A stretch of 22,584 bases of DNA from an uncultured Lachnobacterium sp. (GTDB lineage Bacteria > Bacillota > Clostridia > Lachnospirales > Lachnospiraceae), in the NCBI GenBank assembly GCA_900549895.1, contig URQG01000007.1, positions 1-22,584 on the forward strand, in the 5' to 3' direction. Within the stretch, counting starts at the first letter, position 1. Each line of letters opens with the position of its first letter. Shown here piece by piece: positions 6,709 to 15,200 of the stretch. The notes beneath the pieces were generated by a model. It made no database searches. It saw only the letters and a list, made by a program, of their open reading frames with translations, and was not told the DNA's origin. A program made the translations under genes and the position numbers.

Positions 6709-6728
6709 TTCACAAAATTTTCACAAAA
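6709..6728. repeat. Direct repeat in the XRE/hsp20 divergent region
   Basis: TTCACAAAA occurs at 6709-6717 and again at 6720-6728, an 11-base step, or about one helical turn. It lies between the XRE start and the CIRCE element. It could be an operator for the divergent XRE protein, but the sequence is A+T-rich and the repeat may be chance. Confidence 0.3.
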
Positions 6729-6730
6729 AA

Positions 6731-6757
6731 TTAGCACTCACCTCTTGACAGTGCTAA
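6731..6757 (+). promoter_or_regulatory. CIRCE operator (HrcA-binding site) of hsp20
   Basis: TTAGCACTC, a nine-base spacer, then CAGTGCTAA. The consensus CIRCE is TTAGCACTC-N9-GAGTGCTAA, so only one base differs (C at 6749). The second arm overlaps the -35 box of the hsp20 promoter, so HrcA binding should block RNA polymerase. It lies about 165 bases upstream of the hsp20 start. Confidence 0.9.
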
Positions 6758-6773
6758 TAAATAGTGCTATAAC
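6745..6773 (+). promoter_or_regulatory. SigA-type promoter of hsp20
   Basis: A perfect TTGACA (6745-6750) and TATAAC (6768-6773) are 17 bases apart. The -35 lies inside the CIRCE element. The transcription start should be near 6780, giving a leader of about 140 bases before hsp20. Confidence 0.8.
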
Positions 6774-6796
6774 ATAGTCAAGAACAAAGGAAGGGA

Positions 6797-6865
6797 ATGA
6801 AAAGAGAACAGGAAATGAAGTTCCCAAGTGTTCCTAAACCTCCCAGTTCCAAGGAAACAAGGTAA
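6797..6865 (+). CDS. Possible 22-residue leader ORF upstream of hsp20
   Basis: An ATG at 6797 preceded by AAGGAAGGGA opens 22 codons (MKREQEMKFPSVPKPP...) ending in TAA at 6863-6865, wholly inside the predicted hsp20 leader. It has a plausible ribosome site but no recognisable relatives. It may be chance. Confidence 0.25.
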   Translation: MKREQEMKFPSVPKPPSSKETR

Positions 6866-6876
6866 ACAAGCATGAG

Positions 6877-6898
6877 GCATTCACGAGAACGTGGATGC
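6877..6898 (+). promoter_or_regulatory. Leader hairpin upstream of the hsp20 ribosome site
   Basis: GCATTCACG (6877-6885) pairs with CGTGGATGC (6890-6898), nine pairs with one G-U, around an AGAA loop. It ends eight bases before AAGGAG (6907-6912), so it does not cover the ribosome site. It could stabilise the mRNA; a thermometer role is not supported by pairing alone. Confidence 0.4.
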
Positions 6899-6921
6899 GT
6901 AAAGAAAAGGAGAGATGACTT

Positions 6922-7383
6922 ATGTTGATGCCAAGTATTTTTGGAGAGAATTTGTTTGATGACTTTTTTGGAGATTTTCCATTCTACGATGACCGCGATA
7001 TGCAGAACGTCGAGAAGAAATTATATGGTAAACATGCCGGACGTGTCATGAAGACCGATATCAAGGAAATGGATAACGGATACGAATTAGAGATTGATCT
7101 GCCCGGATTTAGCAAGGATGAGGTCAAGGCTTCTTTGGAGAATGGTTATCTGACCATCAGTGCCGAGAAGGGACTTGACAAGGAAGAGAAGGAGAAAGAG
7201 ACCGGACATTACATCCGCAAGGAGCGTTATGCCGGTGCCTGCTCAAGAAGCTTCTATGTTGGTGACAGTGTAAAGCAGGAGGATATCAAAGGCGAATTTA
7301 AGCATGGTATCTTAAAGATGTTTGTTCCGAAGAAGGAAGCGAAACCGGCAGTTGAAGAAAATAAATACATTGCCATCGAATAA
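6922..7383 (+). CDS. Hsp20/alpha-crystallin small heat-shock protein
   Basis: A 153-residue protein of normal family length. The N-terminus is short and rich in Phe and Asp (FGENLFDDFFGDFPFYDD). The alpha-crystallin domain spans residues ~40-140, with ELEIDLPGFSKDEVKASLENGYLTISAEK, the SRSFYVG strand, and the signature HGILKMFVPKKE near the C-terminus. The tail ends in IAIE, resembling the I-x-I motif that docks neighbouring subunits. Small heat-shock proteins hold unfolding proteins as ATP-independent oligomeric chaperones in the cytoplasm. AAGGAG is nine bases from the ATG. Expression should follow the CIRCE/SigA region upstream, that is, HrcA repression relieved by heat or misfolded protein. 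Transcription probably ends at the hairpin at 7517-7563. Confidence 0.93.
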   Translation: MLMPSIFGENLFDDFFGDFPFYDDRDMQNVEKKLYGKHAGRVMKTDIKEMDNGYELEIDLPGFSKDEVKASLENGYLTISAEKGLDKEEKEKETGHYIRKERYAGACSRSFYVGDSVKQEDIKGEFKHGILKMFVPKKEAKPAVEENKYIAIE

Positions 7384-7420
7384 TTAAGATGAGTTTTAAG
7401 CAGAAAAGAGGCGTATCAAG

Positions 7421-7501
7421 ATGGCAGACAAGAATCCCAAACATCCATTAAAAAAGAAACAGGCGAAAGCCAAAGATAAGAAGAAACACATTTACGAATA
7501 G
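7421..7501 (+). CDS. Lys-rich 26-residue small protein downstream of hsp20
   Basis: ATG at 7421 opens 26 codons (MADKNPKHPLKKKQ..., ending KKKHIYE) with AGAGG nine bases upstream. It stops at 7499-7501, only 16 bases ahead of the terminator hairpin, so it would be the last reading frame of the hsp20 transcript. It is strongly basic, with 11 Lys, and has no hydrophobic segment. I do not recognise a family. Position, ribosome site and an uninterrupted frame between hsp20 and its terminator argue for a real small gene, but its size means chance cannot be excluded. Confidence 0.5.
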   Translation: MADKNPKHPLKKKQAKAKDKKKHIYE

Positions 7502-7516
7502 GTAAATGCAAAGGAC

Positions 7517-7563
7517 AAGAACCCGGTTGGTTCTCTTATGAGAACCGGCCGGGTTCTTTTTTT
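7517..7563 (+). terminator. Intrinsic terminator of the hsp20 transcript
   Basis: AAGAACCCGG (7517-7526) pairs with CCGGGTTCTT (7549-7558). The stem continues inward as GGTTCTC/GAGAACC around a TTAT loop, followed by an unbroken T run to 7563. Strong and canonical. Confidence 0.93.
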
Positions 7564-7669
7564 ACAAATTTTTGGTTTTTTATAAGAACATCTCCCTATT
7601 GTCCGTTAAAGATGGTAAAATAGAGAGCGTATGATAAAAATAAGATAAGAGACGTTAAGGAGTGGTTGT

Positions 7670-8038
7670 GTGAAGTATTTAAGACAATTATTGATTATTC
7701 TGATTTTTTCGTTTGCGGGAGAAGTGCTGCATTATCTGGTTCCGATTCAGATACCGGCAAGTATTTACGGACTGGTTCTTCTTTTTATCGGATTGATGAC
7801 GGGACTGATTCAGCTTTCACAGGTGCAGGAAACCGCAAAATTTTTAATTGAGATCATGCCGATGATGTTCATTCCGGCAGGAGTGGGACTTTTGGAGAGC
7901 TGGGGTGTGTTAAAGCCGATCCTTGTTCCGGTTATCTTAATCCTTGTCGTATCGACGGTTCTTGTTATGGGTGTATCGGGACTTGTGACACAGGGGGTTA
8001 TGCATATTGGAAAATCGCACGGAAAGAGGGAAAAGTAA
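7670..8038 (+). CDS. lrgA: LrgA/CidA-family holin-like membrane protein
   Basis: A 122-residue protein with four hydrophobic segments. It matches the LrgA/CidA family: VPIQIPASIYGLVLLFIGLM near residues 24-43 and the MFIPAGVGLLE loop around 67. The family is described as holin-like regulators of murein hydrolase activity and cell lysis; more recent work links LrgAB to pyruvate uptake. The start is GTG at 7670, supported by AAGGAG seven bases upstream. The TAA stop shares one base with the next ATG (TAATG), so lrgA and lrgB are coupled. No clear SigA promoter or LytTR sites were found in the ~100 bases between the terminator and the start, and no lytSR genes are in the window. Confidence 0.9.
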   Translation: MKYLRQLLIILIFSFAGEVLHYLVPIQIPASIYGLVLLFIGLMTGLIQLSQVQETAKFLIEIMPMMFIPAGVGLLESWGVLKPILVPVILILVVSTVLVMGVSGLVTQGVMHIGKSHGKREK

Positions 8039-8730
8039 TGAATGAATTTTTACAGGACTCCATTTTCTTTGGAGTATTTATCAGTATTGTAACCTATGAG
8101 ATTGGTGCCTTGATTAAACGGAAATGGAATGCTGCAATATTTAATCCACTTTTAATTTCAATCGCACTGATTATTATATTCCTGGTTTTGTTTGATGTGG
8201 ATTATGATACCTATGAATTTGGAGCAAAGTATCTGTCGTATTTTCTTACACCGGCGACCGTGGCGCTCGCGGTGCCTCTCTATGAGCAGATCGAGCCGCT
8301 GAAGCATAACTGGAAGGCGATTATTGCGGGAATCTTTTCAGGAGCGTTAACGTCTGCCGTATGTGTGTTGATCCTGTCTATCGTTATGGGGCTGGATCAT
8401 AAGCAGTATGTCACGCTGCTTCCGAAGTCCATTACCACAGCCATCGGCATGGGACTGTCGGAGGAACTCGGTGGAATCGTGACGATTACGGTTGCGGTCA
8501 TTGTCGTGACCGGTGTGATCGGCAATATGTTTGCGGAACAGATCTGTAAGATTTTCCATATCGTGGATCCTGTGGCAAAAGGCATCGCGATCGGCTCGTC
8601 TGCCCATGCGATGGGAACGTCCAAGGCGATGGAGATGGGAGAAATCGAAGGTGCGATGAGCAGCCTTTCGATTGCGGTATCCGGACTTCTTACGGTTGTG
8701 GTTTCGATTATATTTGCGCAGATCTATTAA
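8038..8730 (+). CDS. lrgB: LrgB-family membrane protein
   Basis: A 230-residue polytopic protein of normal LrgB length, with about six to eight hydrophobic segments. The family signature is plain: KSITTAIGMGLSEELGG (about residues 130-146) and the second conserved block GIAIGSSAHAMGTSKAMEMGE (about 182-202). LrgB acts with LrgA in the cytoplasmic membrane, in control of autolysis or export/uptake of small organic acids. It overlaps lrgA by one base. The gap to addB is 93 bases with no obvious terminator, so some read-through into addBA is possible. Confidence 0.92.
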   Translation: MNEFLQDSIFFGVFISIVTYEIGALIKRKWNAAIFNPLLISIALIIIFLVLFDVDYDTYEFGAKYLSYFLTPATVALAVPLYEQIEPLKHNWKAIIAGIFSGALTSAVCVLILSIVMGLDHKQYVTLLPKSITTAIGMGLSEELGGIVTITVAVIVVTGVIGNMFAEQICKIFHIVDPVAKGIAIGSSAHAMGTSKAMEMGEIEGAMSSLSIAVSGLLTVVVSIIFAQIY

Positions 8731-8823
8731 AAATATGCAAAAAGAGTGTGGAGTTATAGGATAGCAAGATTTTCGCGCAGTTTCTGGCAGATGGTAGGTG
8801 AAAGCAAAGAGGGAAGAAGGCGT

Positions 8824-11800
8824 ATGTCATTACAGTTTGTATTGGGAAATTCGGGCAGTGGTAAAACAGAATATATTTATCGGCAGATTGTGGAGCAGGC
8901 GGGGGAGCATCCGAAGCAGAATTTCCTTGTCATTGTGCCGGAGCAGTTTACGATGCAGACGCAGCAGAAGCTTGTGGAACTTGCACCGAACCATGCGATC
9001 ATGAACATTGATGTGCTCAGTTTTAAGAGATTGGCGTACCGCGTGTTTGATGAGATGGGACGAAACGATATCCAGGTACTTGAAGAGACAGGAAAGAATT
9101 TGGTTCTCCGCAAGCTTGCCCGCAAAGAAGAGGAACATCTTACGGTGCTTCGTCCGAATATGAACCGTATGGGGTATATCGGTGAGGTAAAGTCGCTGAT
9201 CTCGGAACTGGTGCAGTATAATGTCTCACCGGATCGTCTGGAAGAAGTGACAAAAAGAGAAAAACTATCGCCGGTACTTCGCGCAAAGCTCGGTGATATT
9301 GTGACTATGTACCGGGCTTTTGCTGACTTTATGGAAGGCAGCTATATTACGGCAGAAGAGATCTTAAATGTGCTGTCGGATATGGCAAAGGATTCTGATA
9401 TTTTAAAAGACAGTGTGCTTGTGTTTGACGAATTTACCGGATTTACACCGATCCAGAATGACCTTATGAGGCAGCTGCTTCAGGTGGCGGAGCGCGTGAT
9501 CGTGACACTTACGATGGATGCAAAGGAAGACTTTTATCTGTGCAGAGGAGAGGAAGAATTATTCTATCTCTCCAAGAAAACGATTCAGACACTGATGCAG
9601 ATGGCGAATCATCTGCATGTGGATGTACTTGATCCGATCGTATTGGAAGACAGTGCGGACAAACGTTTCGTGAAAGCACCGGATCTTGCGTTCCTTGAGC
9701 AGAATCTGTTTCGTATATCTGCGGCAAAAACCGATCGGGAAGTACAGCAGATACATCTTGCATCGACACGCACACCAAGAGAGGAGCTGACGCTGGTTGC
9801 AAGAGAGATCAACCGATTGATCCGCCAGGGATACCGGTATCGTGAGATGGCAGTCGTGACAGGCTCGATGGAAGCCTATCAGAATTATATTGAGCCTTTG
9901 TTTGGTAAGTATGAGATTCCGTATTTCATGGATACGACAAAGGAAGTTCTGTTTCATCCGTTTACAGAGTTTATCCGGGCGGGACTTGAGGTGATCAGCA
10001 GCGACTTCAGTTATGAGTCCGTGATGCGATTCTTACGATGCGGATTCAGCGGAATCGAAGAGGATGACATCGATCGGTTGGACAATTATCTTCTTGCTAC
10101 AGGAATCCGTGGCAGCAAAGCGTGGAGTAAGCGCTGGCTGAAGATGCCGGGACAGCATGCGTTATATGATCTGGAGAAACTCGATGCGATGCGCGTGCAG
10201 ATATGGGAGAGCCTTATGCCTCTTACAACGGTATTTGCAGAGAAAGAAGCCACTGTGCATGATGGTATTGTGGCTTATTATAAAGTACTGGTCGGATTGG
10301 ATATTGAGCGGCAGTTGTGGGCGCGTGAGCAGCGATATCTGGAACAGAACGAGCAGACCAAAGCAAAAGAATATGGACAGATTTATAAAATCGTCCTTCA
10401 ACTTTTTGAAAAATACAATGAGTTACTGGGAGAAGAACCGCTCGTGATCGATGACTTTACCGAGGTACTTGATGCGGGATTATCTGCGGCATCGGTCGCG
10501 GTCATTCCGCCGGGATATGACAGCGTAACCTTTGGTGATATCGAGAGAACAAGACTTAATCATATCAAGATTTTATTTTTTGTCGGCGTTAATGACGGGA
10601 TTATTCCCAAGTCTGCGAATGCAGGAGGCATTATCTCGGAGTATGAGAGAGAGGCGTTGCTTGAAGCGGATATGGAGCTTGCACCGGGCGCCAGAGAGCA
10701 GGCTTTCATACAGCGGTTTTATCTGTACCGAAATCTGACGAAACCATCGGAACAGCTCTATATCAGTTATGCGAAGGTGGACAGTGAGGGTAAGGCAATC
10801 CGCCCATCTTATCTGATCGGAGTAGTAAGCAAGCTTTTCCCGAAGCTGGAACTCAAAAACATCGAACATATTGAGGCGAGGGATGATTTCTATACGAAGG
10901 AAGCTGCCATCGATTATTTGATTCATGGAAAACGTGATGAGGCATGGTATGCGCTGGCAAAGTATTTTAAGACCGGAGAAGAAAACGGCCAGGAGATGAT
11001 CGGGCGTCTGCTTTCCGCTTCGTATGCCTGTTATGAGAATATGCCGATCAGTCGCGGAGTGGCACTTGCTTTATATGGAAGGAAGATGGAGGGAAGCGTA
11101 ACAAGGCTTGAGCGTTTTGCGGCGTGTGCGTATGCGCATTTCCTTCAATTTGGATTAAAACTTTCGGAGCGGCAGACGAGCAGCTTTGAGAGTGTGGATA
11201 TGGGCAATATCTATCATACGGCGTTACAGAGGTACAGTTTGAAGCTGGAGGCTTCGCAGTATGACTGGTTCGGTGTGCCGGATGAGACAAGAGAGGCACT
11301 TGCGGCTGAGGCCATGCAGGAAGCAATCGAAGGGTATCCGGATATGAGCATTTATGCTTCGGCGGAGAGCCAGTATCGCACGAAACGGATGATGGGCATT
11401 TTTCAGCAGACGGTCTGGGCACTGACGAAACAGGTGCGTGCGGGACAGTTCGTTCCAAAGGAATTCGAGGTGCGCTTCTCGGAGCTGGATCATATGGATG
11501 CGCTTGAATATGCTTTATCGGATGATGTCTCGATGAAGCTGACCGGTCGAATCGATCGTATGGATACATTTGATGATGGAGAGAAGTTATGTGTCAAAGT
11601 TATTGACTATAAATCAGGAAATACATCGTTTGATCTGATCCGTATCTATCAGGGGCTGCAGCTGCAGCTTGTTGTATACATGAATGCCGCGATGGAACTC
11701 GGTAAGGCGAAGAATACGACAAAAGATGTTCTTCCGGGCGGAATCCTCTATTATCACATCGATGATCCGGTTTTGGATGCGGATATGGGCATGACGGATG

Positions 11801-12243
11801 CCGATGCGGAGCACGCTCTTCTTCAGGCATTACGACCGGACGGACTTGTGAATGCGGATGCGCAGGTCTATCTTGCGATGGATGAAAATTTAGAGGGCAA
11901 ATCGGAAGTGATCCCGGTGGAACTTAAGAGGTCCGGGGAATTATCTGCTCGCTCGAAAGTTGCGACAACGGAAGAATTTGAAATTCTTGAGCAGTATGTG
12001 CATAACAAGATCGCGGAGCAGGGAAAGAAGATCTATGAGGGTGATGTCAGCGTAAATCCGTACCAGAGTGGAACAGACTGCAGCTGCAATTTCTGTCCGT
12101 ATGCATCGGTATGTGGCATCGATACGAAGATCCCGGGATACGGATACCGGCATCTTGAGTCTATGAAGAAGGATGAAGTAATCGAACGCATGCAGACCGA
12201 AAATGCAATAAACGCAGACAAAAGTCAGAAAAGTATCATATGA
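8824..12243 (+). CDS. addB: ATP-dependent helicase/nuclease subunit B
   Basis: An 1139-residue protein, typical for AddB. A Walker A motif (GNSGSGKTEY) starts at residue 8. The C-terminal RecB-type nuclease has GNIYHT near 796, GRIDRMD, VKVIDYKSG and the QLQLVVY helix. The iron-sulphur ligands are visible: a Cys in FAACAYAHF (residue 768) and Cys 1088, 1091 and 1097 in the C-x2-C-x5-C arrangement. AddB pairs with AddA to unwind and trim double-strand breaks, recognise Chi and prepare 3' ends for RecA. The frame is open from 8746, but ATG 8824 is chosen because the family begins MSLQFVLG there and a GGGAAGAAGG ribosome site lies just upstream. A 54-base gap separates it from addA. Confidence 0.95.
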   Translation: MSLQFVLGNSGSGKTEYIYRQIVEQAGEHPKQNFLVIVPEQFTMQTQQKLVELAPNHAIMNIDVLSFKRLAYRVFDEMGRNDIQVLEETGKNLVLRKLARKEEEHLTVLRPNMNRMGYIGEVKSLISELVQYNVSPDRLEEVTKREKLSPVLRAKLGDIVTMYRAFADFMEGSYITAEEILNVLSDMAKDSDILKDSVLVFDEFTGFTPIQNDLMRQLLQVAERVIVTLTMDAKEDFYLCRGEEELFYLSKKTIQTLMQMANHLHVDVLDPIVLEDSADKRFVKAPDLAFLEQNLFRISAAKTDREVQQIHLASTRTPREELTLVAREINRLIRQGYRYREMAVVTGSMEAYQNYIEPLFGKYEIPYFMDTTKEVLFHPFTEFIRAGLEVISSDFSYESVMRFLRCGFSGIEEDDIDRLDNYLLATGIRGSKAWSKRWLKMPGQHALYDLEKLDAMRVQIWESLMPLTTVFAEKEATVHDGIVAYYKVLVGLDIERQLWAREQRYLEQNEQTKAKEYGQIYKIVLQLFEKYNELLGEEPLVIDDFTEVLDAGLSAASVAVIPPGYDSVTFGDIERTRLNHIKILFFVGVNDGIIPKSANAGGIISEYEREALLEADMELAPGAREQAFIQRFYLYRNLTKPSEQLYISYAKVDSEGKAIRPSYLIGVVSKLFPKLELKNIEHIEARDDFYTKEAAIDYLIHGKRDEAWYALAKYFKTGEENGQEMIGRLLSASYACYENMPISRGVALALYGRKMEGSVTRLERFAACAYAHFLQFGLKLSERQTSSFESVDMGNIYHTALQRYSLKLEASQYDWFGVPDETREALAAEAMQEAIEGYPDMSIYASAESQYRTKRMMGIFQQTVWALTKQVRAGQFVPKEFEVRFSELDHMDALEYALSDDVSMKLTGRIDRMDTFDDGEKLCVKVIDYKSGNTSFDLIRIYQGLQLQLVVYMNAAMELGKAKNTTKDVLPGGILYYHIDDPVLDADMGMTDADAEHALLQALRPDGLVNADAQVYLAMDENLEGKSEVIPVELKRSGELSARSKVATTEEFEILEQYVHNKIAEQGKKIYEGDVSVNPYQSGTDCSCNFCPYASVCGIDTKIPGYGYRHLESMKKDEVIERMQTENAINADKSQKSII

Positions 12244-12297
12244 AAATGGTGACGGATTGTAAGAAATGTGAGTGTAAGCAGAAAGGAGGCATAGCGC

Positions 12298-15200
12298 ATG
12301 CAGTGGACAAGTGAACAGCAGAAAGTCATTGATCTGAGAGACCGGGATATTCTTGTATCAGCTGCGGCAGGTTCCGGTAAGACAGCGGTGCTTGTCGAGC
12401 GTATCATCAAGCGTGTTACAGATCAGGAGAATCCAGTCGATATTGATCGCCTTCTCGTTGTGACTTTTATCAAGGCGGCTGCGGCAGAGATGCGTGAGCG
12501 TATCGGCGCAGCAATTGACAAACATTGTGGAGATAATCAGAATAATGCGCACTTGAGAAGACAGTCTTCGCTCATTCACAATGCGATGATCACGACGATT
12601 GACAGTTTCTGTCTGTTTGTTGTCCGCAATCATTTTGAAGAAATTAATTTGGATCCAAACTTCCGGATCGCGGATGAGGGCGAGATACGCCTTTTGGAGC
12701 AGGATGTCTTGGACCATGTCTTTGAGGAAAATTATGAGGTGGAAGATGAGCGTTTCCTTTCTCTCATAGATGCGTACTCGAATAAGCGGAGTGATCAGGC
12801 GGTGCGGGATATGGTGAGCAAACTGTATCGGATGTCTTTGAGCAGTCCGTGGCCAAAGGAGTGGATCGGACAACTTACAAAGCCTTATGAGGCGAAGGAT
12901 GCGAAAGCGTTATTGCAGTCCGAGATGATGCGGGATCTGACGGAACATGTGCGGCTGGTTCTTGCTGACATGAAAAGACAGCTTGAAAAGCTACATCGTA
13001 TTGCAATCCTGCCGGATGGACCGCAGGTCTATGCATCGACGCTCGAACAGGATATGGAGCTTCTTGAAGGTGTGGAAGAGGCGGATGATTATGAGAAGCT
13101 TTCCGGCTTTTTTGCGGGGCTTAAGTTCGGAAATCTCTCGCCGATTCGAAAATTCGCCGGAGATGTGTTAAAAAAAGAAGCCGTACAGAACGGAAGAAAT
13201 GCGATCAAGAAAGAAATTGATGAGATTAAGAAAGCTTATTTTGCAATGGATGTTGCGGCGTTGTATGAGCAGATCACACGCCTTCGACCGGTAGCAGAGG
13301 AACTGGTGAGGCTGACGCTTTCTTATTCGAAGCAGATGGAACTTGCCAAGCGAAAGAAACGTATTGTAGATTTTTCGGATATTGAGCATTTTGCATTGAG
13401 AATACTGGTAGATGATAAGACGAAGGAGCCTACGACTACGGCGGCAGAGTTTCGGGCGCATTTTGCAGAGATCATGATCGACGAGTATCAGGACAGCAAC
13501 CTGGTACAGGAAGCCATCATGCGCGCAATCTCAAAGGAAGCGGATGGCGGACATAATATGTTTATGGTCGGTGATGTCAAGCAGAGCATTTACCGGTTCC
13601 GACTGGCAAGACCGGAACTCTTTATGGAAAAATACGGAAGGTTTGATGTGACGGACAGTGTACACCAGAGGATTGATCTGCACCAGAATTTCCGAAGCCG
13701 CCGGCAGGTGGTGGATTTCTGTAATGATATCTTCTATAAGATCATGAATCCGGATCTGGGACGTGTGGCATACGATGAAGATGCGGCACTCAATTGTGGA
13801 GCGGTATATCCGGATGCAGGCAACATGGAAGCAGAACTGCTTCTTGTGGATGAGCAGGATGAGTTGCTGTCTGACGAGCCGGATCTGGACAAGAGACGGC
13901 TTGAAGCGCATCTTGTGGCGACGAGAATTCAGCAGCTGATGCGGGACGGAAAAGTGACGGATAAAGCGACTGGAGAGCTTCGAGCGCCGAAGTATTCGGA
14001 TATCGTCATTCTTTTCCGAAGCCTGAAAAACTGGGGAACGGATTTTGTGCAGGTGCTTTCGGAGCATGGAATTCCGGCGCACGTGGAATCGGCAACCGGA
14101 TATTTTTCGGCGTTGGAAGTCCAGACGGTGCTTAATATGCTCCGCATCCTTGATAATCCGTATCAGGATATTCCGATGGCAGCTGTGCTGAAATCGGAGA
14201 TTGTCGGGCTGGATGAGGAAGAACTGGCACAGATCCGTGTCGGTGATGAGACGGTGCCTTTTGCGGCAGCTGCACTATCGGCAATGCAGGAGGAAGATGC
14301 GGACGAGAAACTTGTGGATTTCCATGAGAAGTATGTGTTGCTTCGCGGAATGCGGGATCTGCCGATTCATGAGCTGATCCGGAAAATTTTGGATGTCACG
14401 GGATACGGAAGTTACGTTGCGGCGCTTCCGGCAGGTGAGCGCAGATCGGCGAATCTTGCGATGCTCATTGAGAAAGCGAATGATTATGAGAAGACGAGTT
14501 ATCGCGGATTGTTTCACTTTATCAGGTATATTGATCTGCTGCAGAAATATGAGATCGACTTTGGCGAGGCAGATACGACCGGGGAGAATGCGAATGTTGT
14601 TCGTATTATGACCATTCATAAGAGCAAAGGACTGGAGTTTCCAATCGTGTTTGTATCGGGACTTGCCAAGAAGTTTAACCAGATGGATGCCAATGAGAAG
14701 CTGGTCGTTCATCCGGATCTCGGTATGGGAATCTGCGAGATAGACGGGCAGCCGAAGAGGCAGCGCAATTGTTTGTTTCGCGCAGAGATAGCAGATAAGA
14801 TTCGAAGAGAGAATCTTGGCGAAGAACTTCGTGTGCTCTATGTAGCGCTAACGCGTGCAAAGGAGAAACTGATTTTAAGCGGTGTTATTAAGGATGAGGC
14901 AAAGACGATTGGTCAGTATGAGGGAAATACACTTGAAAAACAGCCGATCAGTTACAGGCAGCGTGCCGGTGCAACTTGTTATCTGGACTGGATTCTGCCT
15001 GCGATGCTTTCTTATCCGGAACGTTATTCGATCGGTGTGGTGGAACCGAAAAATATCGTAATGGAACAAGCGGCTGCAGCGGCAGAGGCGAGAGTGGATT
15101 ATGAGGAACTTTTGCAGCGGATCAATCAGGCAGATGATGCGCAGAAGAAGCAGTATGAGGCGCTTTTTGCATATGAATATCCGTACCGGAGTGAAGTAGG

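Noticed and set aside
7566..7669. Promoter for lrgAB
   Set aside because: TAAAAT and TATGAT words occur, but neither has a usable -35 at 16-18 bases.
8746..8823. Upstream extension of addB by 26 codons
   Set aside because: The frame is open, but family similarity begins at ATG 8824, which has its own ribosome site; the extension has none.
11048..11569. 173-codon open frame on the minus strand
   Set aside because: Antisense to addB, rich in Pro, His and Ser, with no recognisable domain; a shadow of the addB codon pattern.
13531..14082. 183-codon open frame on the minus strand
   Set aside because: Antisense to addA helicase motifs; no start context or family resemblance.
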